Source: Hyphomicrobiaceae bacterium
GTDB taxonomy: Bacteria; Pseudomonadota; Alphaproteobacteria; Rhizobiales; Aestuariivirgaceae
NCBI GenBank assembly: GCA_900298995.1
Contig: OMIC01000058.1
Coordinates: 1 to 45,986 of the forward strand
Length of the DNA stretch: 45,986 nt
Direction: 5' to 3'
Of the stretch, positions 35,249 to 43,457 are shown in pieces; position 1 is the stretch's first letter, and the number at the start of each line of letters is the position of its first letter. The translations under genes were made by a program, and so were the position numbers. The notes under the pieces are model-generated. The model saw only the letters and a list, made by a program, of their open reading frames with translations. It ran no database searches and was not told where the DNA came from.

Positions 35249-35742
35249 GGCGCCACCCGATCTTCGAGACGAAAGCGGAAGATGCGGCAGATCTGCGCCA
35301 GCGCCGTCTCGAATTCCACTTCCGGACTGTTGCCGACGCGCGCCTCGAAACTTTCGAGAATCATCTGCCTGGTGGCGCCACGGACCGCGAAGATGAAGGG
35401 AAAGGCGAAGCGCGACCTGTAGCGGGTGTTGAGGTCGGTGAAGCGGGCGAACTCCTCGGCCGAGAGGCTCGACAGCCCGGCCCCGGCCTGCTCTTTCGTC
35501 GAGTCGTCAGTGAGTTTGGCACGCGTTGCGAGATCCGGGTGCGCGCGGATCAGCGCCAGCTGAGACTGACGGTTTGCGCCTCGCAGGGCGGAGGTGAAGG
35601 CGGCGATCATGCCCTCACGATCCCGATAGGGACGGTGGCCGGCCGCTTCGCGCGCCACCCAGGGCGAATGTTCCGCCACATCGCCGAATGCCTCGACAAA
35701 GGCGGCGGGGAGCATGGCATTGATGTCTGCTATGCTGATCAT
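35245..35742 (-). CDS. uraD: OHCU decarboxylase
   Basis: 2-oxo-4-hydroxy-4-carboxy-5-ureidoimidazoline decarboxylase, the last step to S-allantoin. The 165-residue protein shows ADINAMLPAAFVEAFGDVAEHSPWVA, IRAHPDLATRA with the catalytic His, STKEQAGAGL, LNTRYRSRFAFPFIFAV and the tail. ATG 35742, within an ATGA overlap with puuD, is chosen; ATG 35757 adds five residues. The HIU hydrolase that would precede it is not seen in the window, so the intermediate may open slowly by itself or be handled elsewhere. Confidence 0.94.
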   Translation of the reverse strand: MISIADINAMLPAAFVEAFGDVAEHSPWVAREAAGHRPYRDREGMIAAFTSALRGANRQSQLALIRAHPDLATRAKLTDDSTKEQAGAGLSSLSAEEFARFTDLNTRYRSRFAFPFIFAVRGATRQMILESFEARVGNSPEVEFETALAQICRIFRFRLEDRVAP

Positions 35743-37820
35743 TGCCTTGCAATCCATGCTCCGAGCCTGGCGCGCTCATCATCGGTCATGCCCGTTCGGT
35801 TGCCGAGCGGCATGGCCTTGTTGCGGATGGCCTGGACATCGATCTGGGCGGCATAGCGCTTCAGGTCAGCCAGGTTCTCGAGATGTATACCCTTCGGAGC
35901 CACCTTGATGGAGGCGTCCGTGGGATTGGCCGCATGACAGGCCGCGCAGCGTGTCTGGACGATCCCAAGGGCCGCCTCGTCAGTCACTTCACCCTGAAAG
36001 AGCACGAGCTTCGAAGGCTCGGTCACGATCAGGGCCAGTGCGAGCGAGCCTCCGATGAGCGGCAGGGTCCAGGCAATGTCAGCCTGCCGGTCGCCGACCT
36101 CCGTCCGGACGAGGAAATGGCGCGCCAATCCGCCCGAAAGAATGATGAGCCCCGCCAGCAGCCAGGCACTTGGGCTGTCGGTGATCATCGGGAAGTGATT
36201 GCTGATCATCATGGCCAGCACGGGCAGCGTCAGGTAGGTGTTGTGCAGCGAGCGCTGCTTGCCTGTGGCGCCGAGTGCGGGATCGGGCGTGTCGCCCCGC
36301 AGAAGGGCTGCAGTGATCTTCCGCTGATTTGGAATGATGACCATGAAGACATTGGCCGCCATGAGCGTGCCGATGAGAGCGCCGATATGTATGAAGGCGC
36401 CACGGCCTGAAAAAACATGGGTGTAGGCATAGGCAAAGGCCAGCAGCAGGACGAACAGAGCAAGTCCCAGAAAGCCTGTGCGCCGTCCGAGCGGCGAGCG
36501 GCAAAGCGCGGAATAGGCCAACCAGCCGATGCCGAGACTTGCGAGGGAAAGGCCGATGGCCTGCCAGGACGTAAGGGCCATGACCGCGGGGTCGATGAGA
36601 TAGCTCTCGGCCTGAAGGTAATAGAGCACGACGAGCAGCAGGAAGCCGGTCAGCCAGGTGAGATAGGCCTCCCACTTGAACCAGATGAGATGGGTGGGAA
36701 GTTCGGCCGGTGCGGTCAGATATTTGCGCACATGGTAGAAGCCACCGCCATGCACCTCCCAGGCTTCCCCTGCCACACCCGGCGGCAGGCCCGGCCCCTT
36801 GCGAAGCGAGAAATCCAGCGCCACGAAATAGAAGGAGGTGCCGATCCAGGCAATGCCTGCGATCATGTGCGACCAGCGGATCAGGAGATTGGCCCAGTCG
36901 AGCGAAAGGACGGGCTGAGACGAGAGCCACCAGGCAAGACAGAGCGCACCGAAGATGATGGGCAGCGTCCAGCCGATCTTCGAGAGCGGGTCGCCCACCT
37001 CGTGGCGCACAAGAAAATGCCGCAGCGCCGCGCCGCCCACGAAGATGAGCCCGATCAGAAGCCAGGCCTGGGAAGCATCCGTGAGCATGGCGAAGTGATT
37101 GCTGATCATCATCAGCAGTACCGGCAGGGTCAGATAGGTGTTGTGCAGGGAGCGCTGCTTGCCCATCGCTCCAAGAGCAGGATCGGGCGTCTCGCCGCGC
37201 AGAAGCGCTGCGGTAATGCGCCGCTGGTTGGGAATGATGACCATGAAGACATTGGCGGCCATCATGGTGCCCGTGATGACGCCAACGTGGATGAACGCGC
37301 CACGCCCCGAGAATACATGGGTGAAAAGCCAGGCAAAGCCGAGGATGAGCGCGAAGACCCCGCCCGCCAGCGCGGCAGGACGTCGGCCCAGGGGCGAGCG
37401 GCAGGCGCCATCATAGACGAGCCAGCCGGCAACGATCGAAACGAGGGAGATCGCCACCGCCGCCAGAGGCGACAGCGCAAGTATGGAGGGATCAATCAGA
37501 TTGGCGCTGGCGTCGGCGTAATAGACAATCCCGAGCAGCAGGAAGCCGGTCAGCCAGGTGAGATAAGCTTCCCACTTGAACCAGGTAAGATGATCGGGAA
37601 GACTGGCAGGCGCGGAGAGATATTTCTGCACATGATAGAAGCCGCCGCCATGTACTTCCCAGGCCTCGCCGCGCACCCCGGCAGGCAGCCCGTCGCGGCC
37701 GCGCAGGGAGAAGTCGAGCGCCACGAAATAGAAGGAGGTGCCGATCCAGGCGATGCCTGCGACCATGTGCCCCCAGCGGATGAGAAAGTTCATCCAGTCA
37801 ATCATGAACAGCCAGACCAT
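35739..37820 (-). CDS. puuD: Urate hydroxylase PuuD with a tandemly duplicated membrane domain
   Basis: PuuD-type urate oxidase: an integral-membrane enzyme that hydroxylates urate to 5-hydroxyisourate and passes electrons to its cytochrome c. Known PuuD has one membrane domain (PF06181, about 300 residues, eight or so helices) plus a cytochrome c tail. This 693-residue protein has two membrane copies, at about 8-292 and 308-592, spaced exactly 300 residues without gaps and about 70% identical by eye. Both keep GIAWIGTSFYFVALDFSLR, EAWEVHGGGFYHV, THVFSGRGAFIH, ANVFMVIIPNQ, TPDPALG, RSLHNTYLTLPVL and MISNH. A single c-type heme site follows: Cys625, Cys628, His629 (CAACH), with a Met in KAMPLGN. 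The start is ATG 37820; ATG 37805 is possible. Confidence 0.93.
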   Translation of the reverse strand: MVWLFMIDWMNFLIRWGHMVAGIAWIGTSFYFVALDFSLRGRDGLPAGVRGEAWEVHGGGFYHVQKYLSAPASLPDHLTWFKWEAYLTWLTGFLLLGIVYYADASANLIDPSILALSPLAAVAISLVSIVAGWLVYDGACRSPLGRRPAALAGGVFALILGFAWLFTHVFSGRGAFIHVGVITGTMMAANVFMVIIPNQRRITAALLRGETPDPALGAMGKQRSLHNTYLTLPVLLMMISNHFAMLTDASQAWLLIGLIFVGGAALRHFLVRHEVGDPLSKIGWTLPIIFGALCLAWWLSSQPVLSLDWANLLIRWSHMIAGIAWIGTSFYFVALDFSLRKGPGLPPGVAGEAWEVHGGGFYHVRKYLTAPAELPTHLIWFKWEAYLTWLTGFLLLVVLYYLQAESYLIDPAVMALTSWQAIGLSLASLGIGWLAYSALCRSPLGRRTGFLGLALFVLLLAFAYAYTHVFSGRGAFIHIGALIGTLMAANVFMVIIPNQRKITAALLRGDTPDPALGATGKQRSLHNTYLTLPVLAMMISNHFPMITDSPSAWLLAGLIILSGGLARHFLVRTEVGDRQADIAWTLPLIGGSLALALIVTEPSKLVLFQGEVTDEAALGIVQTRCAACHAANPTDASIKVAPKGIHLENLADLKRYAAQIDVQAIRNKAMPLGNRTGMTDDERARLGAWIARQ
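36045..36899 (-). repeat. puuD membrane domain, copy 2
   Basis: Codons 308-592. It is the second unit of the tandem and passes directly into the cytochrome c tail. The counterpart blocks to copy 1 lie 900 bases lower, for example 36631-36660 and 36181-36255. Differences gather in the outer helices and interhelix turns. Confidence 0.9.
36945..37799 (-). repeat. puuD membrane domain, copy 1
   Basis: Codons 8-292, on the minus strand. It aligns with copy 2 at an exact 900-base shift, with no insertion or deletion. Several nucleotide blocks are near-identical, for example around 37531-37560 and 37081-37155. Confidence 0.9.
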
Positions 37821-37836
37821 GGGCTTTCCGCGAAGA

Positions 37837-37867
37837 CGCCTGCCGGGGATCGCTCCCGCGGCAGGCG
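37837..37867 (-). other. Stable intercistronic hairpin between the binding protein gene and puuD
   Basis: Perfect 9-bp arms CGCCTGCCG (37837-37845) and CGGCAGGCG (37859-37867), extended by GGGA/TCCC, with a 4-base loop and one bulge. No T-run follows on the minus strand, so this looks like an mRNA-stability or partial-termination element after the binding-protein gene, common for ABC importers. Confidence 0.6.
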
Positions 37868-37888
37868 CGCTGGTGTTGCGTCAGACGC

Positions 37889-38962
37889 TTACTGCGGCAG
37901 CTTGTCGTCAACGCCCTTGATGTAATAGTTCATGCCGAGCAGCTCGCCGTCCGGCAGCGGCTTGCCCGCCTCGCCGACGACCGTGCCGTCCTGCTTGGTG
38001 ATTGGGCCGGTGAAGGGATGGAATTCGCCGGACTTGATCTTGGCGACCGTGTCCTCGGCCATCTTCTTCACGTCGTCTGGCATGTTGGTGAAGGGCGAGA
38101 GCACCACCATGCCGTCCTTCATGCCGCCCCAGGTGTCTTCCGACTTCCAGGTGCCGTCCAGCACGGCCTGAACGCGCGCGATGTAATAGGGATCCCAGTC
38201 ATCCGTGTTGGCGGTGAGCTGGGCTTTCGGCGCAAACTTGATCATGTCGGAGGACTGACCGAAACCAAGCTTGCCCTGTTCTTCCGCAACCTGAAGCGCA
38301 GCGGTGGAATCCGTATGCTGGACAATGATGTCCGCTCCCTGTCCAAACAGCACCTTGGCGGCGTCAGCTTCCTTGCCCGGGTCATACCAGGAGTTCACCC
38401 AGACGATCTTGACCTTGAAATCCGGATTCACAGACTGTGCACCGAGCATGAAGGCATTGATGCCCATCACCACCTCGGGGATCGGGAAGGAGACGATGTA
38501 GCCGGCAACGCCCGCCTTCGACATCTTGGCGGCGATCTGGCCCATCACATAGCGGCCCTCATAGAACCGCGCGTTGTAGATCGAGACATTGTCGGCTTTC
38601 TTGTAACCGGTGGCGTGCTCGAACTTCACATCGGGATACTTGGCTGCGACCTTGATGGTCGGATCCATGAAACCGAAAGAGGTCGTGAAGATGATCTTGC
38701 AGCCCTCGCGCGCGAGGCGCTCGATGGCGCGCTCGGCATCGGGGCCCTCGGCCACATTCTCGAGGAAGGCTGTCTCGACCTTGTCGCCGAGCGCCTTCTC
38801 GACCGCCTTGCGGCCCAGGTCATGCTGGTAGGAATAGCCAAAATCACCCACCGGGCCGACATACACCCAGCAGGCCTTGAGCTTGTCAGCGGCATTCGCG
38901 GCCGATGCAGAAACGCCGAGCGCCAGCGCCGCCGCCATTGTCATCCAGATCTTCAACTTCAT
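37889..38962 (-). CDS. BMP-family ABC transporter substrate-binding protein
   Basis: A 357-residue periplasmic binding protein of the BMP/PnrA family, which bind nucleosides or purine derivatives. Residues 1-25 form a Sec signal peptide (MKLKIWMTMAAALALGVSASA, ANAA cleavage), with no lipobox. YVGPVGDFGYSYQHDLGRKA, AREGCKIIFTTSFGFMDP and KAGVAGYIVSFPIPEV are family-like. The start is ATG 38962, since AAGGAG lies 8-9 bases upstream; a start at 38989 adds nine residues. A guanine-, xanthine- or nucleoside-type ligand is expected from the operon. The intercistronic hairpin downstream may raise its mRNA level above that of the other genes. Confidence 0.92.
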   Translation of the reverse strand: MKLKIWMTMAAALALGVSASAANAADKLKACWVYVGPVGDFGYSYQHDLGRKAVEKALGDKVETAFLENVAEGPDAERAIERLAREGCKIIFTTSFGFMDPTIKVAAKYPDVKFEHATGYKKADNVSIYNARFYEGRYVMGQIAAKMSKAGVAGYIVSFPIPEVVMGINAFMLGAQSVNPDFKVKIVWVNSWYDPGKEADAAKVLFGQGADIIVQHTDSTAALQVAEEQGKLGFGQSSDMIKFAPKAQLTANTDDWDPYYIARVQAVLDGTWKSEDTWGGMKDGMVVLSPFTNMPDDVKKMAEDTVAKIKSGEFHPFTGPITKQDGTVVGEAGKPLPDGELLGMNYYIKGVDDKLPQ

Positions 38963-38999
38963 TCTTGTTTCTCCTTGTTCAAAACCCATTGCTGCTGGC

Positions 39000-39923
39000 C
39001 TACCGGTCAGGCACGAAGGGCTGACCGAGACAAGCCGGCGTGTTGGCCCGTGTGAGAGCCTTATTGCCCGACATCACAACCAGAACGAGAATGGTTACGA
39101 CATAGGGAAGAGCGGATAGTAGCTGGGATGGAATGCCGATGCCATGCGCTTGAAGCGCAAATCCCATCACCGTGATCGTGCCAAAGAGATAGGCCCCTGC
39201 CACGATACGCCAGGGGAGCCAGGACGCGAAGACGACCAGCGCCAGGGCGATCCAGCCCCGCCCGGCCGTCATGTTCTCGACCCATTGCGGGGTATAGGCG
39301 AGCGACAGATAGCCCCCCGCCAGCCCCGCGCAGGCGCCGCCGAACATGACGCAGAGATAGCGCACGCCCGCCACGGAATAGCCCAGCGCATGGGCCGACT
39401 GGTGGCTATCGCCCACCGCGCGGATGACAAGGCCCGCCTTTGTACGGAACAGCACATGGGAGGTGCCCGCCGCAATGATCAGCGCGGCATAGACCAGCAG
39501 ATCCTGGCCGAAGAGGATGGGGCCGAGAAACGGGATATCGCTGAGGCCCGGAACGTGGATCTTCTGCAGCTGCACGCCGGGCTGGCCAACGAAGCTCTCT
39601 CCGGCGAGACCCGCAAGGCCGAGGCCGAGAAGTGTCAGCGCAAGCCCGGTGGCCACCTGATTGGACACCATGGTGAGGGTGAGGAAAGCAAACAGCAGCG
39701 ACAGCGCCGCGCCGGCGACGAGCGCGGCCACCACACCCAGATAGGGCGAGCCTGTCAGCAGCGCCGCGCCGAAGCCCGACACGGCGCCCACCGCCATCAT
39801 GCCCTCCACGCCGAGATTGATGACGCCAGAACGTTCTGCGACCAGTTCTCCCATTGAGGCGAGGAGAAGGGGTGTCGACGCCGTGATGATCGTCAGGATG
39901 ATGGAGAGAAGCTGCTCGCTCAT
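39000..39923 (-). CDS. ABC importer permease, BMP system (short)
   Basis: A 307-residue membrane protein with about eight to nine helices of the branched ABC permease type used with BMP binding proteins. The conserved ELVAERSGVINLGVEGMMAVGAVSGF stretch near the N-terminus and FEQVATGLALTLLGLGLAGL-like middle region are typical (NupQ/YufQ). It is the partner of the following longer permease in a heterodimer. Its ATG overlaps the previous permease stop by 4 bp. It precedes the binding protein gene by 37 bases. Confidence 0.88.
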   Translation of the reverse strand: MSEQLLSIILTIITASTPLLLASMGELVAERSGVINLGVEGMMAVGAVSGFGAALLTGSPYLGVVAALVAGAALSLLFAFLTLTMVSNQVATGLALTLLGLGLAGLAGESFVGQPGVQLQKIHVPGLSDIPFLGPILFGQDLLVYAALIIAAGTSHVLFRTKAGLVIRAVGDSHQSAHALGYSVAGVRYLCVMFGGACAGLAGGYLSLAYTPQWVENMTAGRGWIALALVVFASWLPWRIVAGAYLFGTITVMGFALQAHGIGIPSQLLSALPYVVTILVLVVMSGNKALTRANTPACLGQPFVPDR

Positions 39924-41026
39924 GTGCGGGTCTCCACCAGACTGGCTGCAGGACCCTGGAAGCGAAGACGATAGAGGATCAGCGTATCGCAGGCCAGGAT
40001 GTAGAACAGCAGGATGCCCTGAAAGACACGCGCCGTCTTGTCGGAGATACCAAGAGCCACCTGGGCCGATTCACCTCCGAGATAGCTGATGGCGAGGGCG
40101 AAAGCCGCGACAAGAGCTCCCAGGGGATTGAGCCGGCCGAGGAAGGCCACGATGATCGCCGTGAAGCCATAACCGGGTGAGATTCCGGGTTGCAGCTGAC
40201 CGACCGTGCTCATCACTTCGCAGATGCCGGCTAGCCCCGCGAGGCCGCCGGACAGCAAGAAACAGAACCACACCGTGCGATTGCGCGCGAAGCCCGAAAA
40301 ACGTCCGGCGCGCGGCGCCAGTCCCTGGACGCTCAGCTCGAAACCCTTCAGCGTCCGGCCCATGAGCACGGCCAGCGCAAGCACCGCGAGGACGGCGAAG
40401 ACAGCGCCGAGGTTGACATAGACCGGCCCCACAGACGGCGGGAGAAGCTGGAAGCTTGGCAGCGTCTGCCAGCCGGAGAAGGCAACCGTCTTGGGAAAAT
40501 TGTAGCCCTGCGGATCACGCCAGGGCCCGCGCACCAGCCAGTCGAGCAGAAGCTGGACGACATAGACCAGCATGAGGCTTGTCAGGATTTCATTGGTACC
40601 GAAGCGATTCTTGAGAAAGGCGGGTATGGACGCATAGGCCATTCCGCCAGCGATGCCGAGCAGCAGCATGAGAAGCAGTGTCAGTGGCGATTGAAGGTCG
40701 GGCAAGAACACCGGAATGACGGCACCCAGAATGGCACCGGCCGTGAACTGGCCCTCGGCGCCGATGTTCCAGGCACTGGCCCGATAGGATATCGCCAGCC
40801 CCGCGCCGATAAGCGCGAGCGGCGTCGCCTTGACGATCAGTTGCTCGATCGACCAGGAGGTTGCCAGCGGCTCCACGAAGTAGACGTAGAGGGCGGCCAG
40901 CGGATCAAGCCCGCGCAAGGCAAAAATGATGCCGCCGGTGATCAGGGTGAGCACGATTGCGATGATGGGCGAGAGCAGCGCCATCTTCGCAGAATGCTCG
41001 GCCCTTTTCTCAAGCACGAGCCGCAT
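39920..41026 (-). CDS. ABC importer permease, BMP system (long)
   Basis: A 368-residue permease with about ten membrane segments. Blocks include SYRASAWNIGAEGQFTAGAI, PAFLKNRFGTNEILTSLMLVYV and ISPGYGFTAIIVAFLGRLNPLGAL, all marks of the NupP/YufP-like BMP permease. Start ATG 41026 is chosen because GGGAG lies 7 bases upstream; ATG 41047 adds seven residues. It starts 17 bases inside the 3' end of the ATPase gene, so the two are translationally coupled. Confidence 0.88.
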   Translation of the reverse strand: MRLVLEKRAEHSAKMALLSPIIAIVLTLITGGIIFALRGLDPLAALYVYFVEPLATSWSIEQLIVKATPLALIGAGLAISYRASAWNIGAEGQFTAGAILGAVIPVFLPDLQSPLTLLLMLLLGIAGGMAYASIPAFLKNRFGTNEILTSLMLVYVVQLLLDWLVRGPWRDPQGYNFPKTVAFSGWQTLPSFQLLPPSVGPVYVNLGAVFAVLAVLALAVLMGRTLKGFELSVQGLAPRAGRFSGFARNRTVWFCFLLSGGLAGLAGICEVMSTVGQLQPGISPGYGFTAIIVAFLGRLNPLGALVAAFALAISYLGGESAQVALGISDKTARVFQGILLFYILACDTLILYRLRFQGPAASLVETRT

Positions 41027-42545
41027 GGGCGCTCTCCCTGCGTTCATGCGCGCCCGCCATCAGCAGGCCGATCCGCTCCGCGGAGAGGCTGGCAGCCGGA
41101 TAGGCATCCGACAGCTGGCCGCGCGAGATGACCGCGATGCGGTCGGCAATCTCGAAGATCTCGTCAAGGTCCTGGCTGATGACCAGCACCGCCGAGCCCT
41201 GCCGTGCCAGGTCGACGATGGCCTGGCGGATGGTGGCGGAAGCGCCGGCATCGACCCCCCAGGTCGGCTGATTGACGACCAGCACGCCGGGCCTGCGGTC
41301 GAGTTCGCGGCCGACGACGAATTTCTGGAGATTGCCGCCCGACAGCGAGCGCGCCTCGGGGTCGGGCTTTGCCTTGCGGACATCAAAGGCCTTGCTGACC
41401 CGCGCGGCAATGCCGGTCGCGGCTTCGCGGTTCACAAAGCCGCCACGTGCCAGTTGCGGGTCGCAGGCATGGCGCGTCAGAACGACATTCTGGGACAGCG
41501 TGAAGCCCGGCACGGCGCCATGGCCCAGCCGTTCCTCGGGCACGAAGGCGGCACCCGCCTTGCGCCGGGCATTGACGCCGCTGCGGCCCACCGGGCGGCC
41601 ATCGAGCGCGATCATGGCGTCGTCCGCCAGTCGGCGCTCGCCCGACACGGCATCGAAGAATTCCGCCTGTCCGTTGCCCGCGACTCCGGCCACGGCCACC
41701 ACCTCGCCTGCCCGCACCTCGAGCGAGATGTCCTTCAGCGCAACGGCGAAGGGCCCGTCGGCTTCAAGCTCGAGACCCGAGAGCGCAAGTCGCACCGCAC
41801 CGCCCGCATCCGGGGCCGCGGCACGCACGACATGGATGTCGCCGCCCACCATGAGCCGCGCAAGACTCGCTGCCGTCTCCTCCGCAGGATCGACATTGGC
41901 CACAACCTTGCCGTGGCGCAGGATGGTTGCGTTGTGGCAGAGCCGCTTCACTTCTTCCAGCCGGTGGCTGATGTAGATCACGGCACAGCCCTCGCCCGCA
42001 AGGCGCGTCAGCGTCACGAACAGCTGGTCGGCTTCCTGGGGCGTCAGCACCGCGGTCGGTTCATCCATGATCAGGAGCCTCGGCTCCTGCAGCAGGCAAC
42101 GCACGATTTCAATGCGCTGGCGCTCGCCCACCGAGAGATCGGCAACCACCGCGGAGGGCTCGAGCGGCAGGCCATACTCCCGGGACACGCCGGCGATGCG
42201 CGCCGAGAGGGCCTTCATGTCGAAAGGCCCCGGCATGGCCAGCGCAATGTTCTCGGCGACGGTGAGCGCCTCGAAAAGCGAGAAATGCTGGAACACCATG
42301 CCAATGCCAAGCTTTCGCGCCGCCGCGGGGCTTGGAATGGCCACGCGACGGCCCATCCAGCGGAATTCCCCGGCGCTGGGCTGAAGCGCGCCATAGATCA
42401 TCTTGACGAGTGTCGACTTGCCCGCTCCGTTCTCGCCGAGAAAAGCATGGATCTCGCCAGGCTTCACCCGCAGCGTCACGTCGTCATTCGCCTTCAGCGC
42501 GCCGAAGAGCTTGGTGACATGCAGGGCCTCGAGGAGATAATCCAT
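41010..42545 (-). CDS. ABC importer ATPase with two nucleotide-binding domains
   Basis: A 511-residue duplicated ATPase of the sugar/nucleoside type. The first domain has Walker A GENGAGKS (37-44), VFQHFSLFEALTVAENI, signature LSVGERQRIEI and LLIMDEPTAVL. The second has the usual modified GVAGNGQAEFFDAV in place of Walker A and LSGGNLQKFVVGRE as signature. It energises the two permeases that follow. The first gene of the importer, it comes 3 bases after xdhC, which suggests that import and xanthine oxidation are controlled together. Confidence 0.92.
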   Translation of the reverse strand: MDYLLEALHVTKLFGALKANDDVTLRVKPGEIHAFLGENGAGKSTLVKMIYGALQPSAGEFRWMGRRVAIPSPAAARKLGIGMVFQHFSLFEALTVAENIALAMPGPFDMKALSARIAGVSREYGLPLEPSAVVADLSVGERQRIEIVRCLLQEPRLLIMDEPTAVLTPQEADQLFVTLTRLAGEGCAVIYISHRLEEVKRLCHNATILRHGKVVANVDPAEETAASLARLMVGGDIHVVRAAAPDAGGAVRLALSGLELEADGPFAVALKDISLEVRAGEVVAVAGVAGNGQAEFFDAVSGERRLADDAMIALDGRPVGRSGVNARRKAGAAFVPEERLGHGAVPGFTLSQNVVLTRHACDPQLARGGFVNREAATGIAARVSKAFDVRKAKPDPEARSLSGGNLQKFVVGRELDRRPGVLVVNQPTWGVDAGASATIRQAIVDLARQGSAVLVISQDLDEIFEIADRIAVISRGQLSDAYPAASLSAERIGLLMAGAHERRESAHAARA

Positions 42546-42548
42546 GGT

Positions 42549-43457
42549 TCAGCCGGTTTTTTCCGATCTCACAATGCCTTGGCGGACAGGGGCTGACAAT
42601 GCCTCATCAAGGGCGATGATCTGGGCAACCACAGAAATCGCGATGGCCGCCGGCAGCTTGGAGCGGATGCCGCCAATGCCGATGGGACAGATCATGGCGG
42701 CGATCCGGTCCTCGGGCAGGCCCGCCTCGCGCAGGCGCTTCACGAAGCGCGCCCGCTTTGTGGCGCTGCCGATGACACCGATTTCGAGGATCGAGGGGTT
42801 CGCGAGGGCGGCGGCGGCGATCTGAAGGTCCAGCGCGTGGGAATGGGTCATGATGAAGGCAAGCGACCCGGACGCCGCCCCGGCCACCACGTCCAGCGGG
42901 TTTCCGGCAAAGGCCGTCACGCTCTGCGGCAGGACGCCGGGAAAGCTTTCAGGTCGGGGGTCGGCCCAGGTCACGTCATAGGGCAAGGGGGCGAGAGCCA
43001 GCATCAGCGCGCGGCCGACATGGCCGGCACCAAAAACGAGAACGCGGCGCCGGACGGCACCGAACTGCTCGGACACATCAATGCCGGGCAAGCGACCCAA
43101 CAGGGTGAAAGGCCCGGCAGCTTCGCGCGCGGCGTGATCGGCAACCTCGGCAAGCGCGTCGGCATCGAAACTCTCGACCGCCAGCTTCACCCGTCCGCCG
43201 CAGCACTGGCCGAGATCAGGCCCCAGAGACTGATTGATGAACCGTACCTGACGCGGCTTGCCGAGCATGGCCTGCGCCATGGCCAGCGCCTTCCATTCCA
43301 GCGCCCCGCCGCCAATCGTCCCGTGGAAGCCAGCGGCACTCACCACCATCCGAGCACCTGCCTCGCGCGGCGCCGAACCATCCGTGGCAATGACACTCAC
43401 CAGCGCGCAGGACCCCTGCTCGGCAAGCGCCCTGGCGATGAGGCTCCACGTCTTCAT
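42549..43457 (-). CDS. xdhC: Xanthine dehydrogenase accessory protein XdhC
   Basis: A 302-residue chaperone that binds molybdenum cofactor and helps its sulfuration and insertion into xanthine dehydrogenase. The N-terminal XdhC_CoxI domain shows ALVSVIATDGSAPREAGARMVV, GTIGGGALEWKAL and LGQCCGGRVKLAVE. The C-terminal Rossmann part carries VLVFGAGHVGRALMLALAPLPYDVTWAD and MTHSHALDLQI. ATG 43457 overlaps the xdhB stop by 4 bp; upstream in-frame starts lie inside xdhB. The order xdhA-xdhB-xdhC then the ABC genes is a single transcription unit. Confidence 0.94.
   Translation of the reverse strand: MKTWSLIARALAEQGSCALVSVIATDGSAPREAGARMVVSAAGFHGTIGGGALEWKALAMAQAMLGKPRQVRFINQSLGPDLGQCCGGRVKLAVESFDADALAEVADHAAREAAGPFTLLGRLPGIDVSEQFGAVRRRVLVFGAGHVGRALMLALAPLPYDVTWADPRPESFPGVLPQSVTAFAGNPLDVVAGAASGSLAFIMTHSHALDLQIAAAALANPSILEIGVIGSATKRARFVKRLREAGLPEDRIAAMICPIGIGGIRSKLPAAIAISVVAQIIALDEALSAPVRQGIVRSEKTG

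Noticed and set aside
36045-37799. puuD duplication as an assembly error
   Set aside because: The copies differ at about 30% of residues and throughout the nucleotides, so a misassembled repeat of one sequence cannot explain it.
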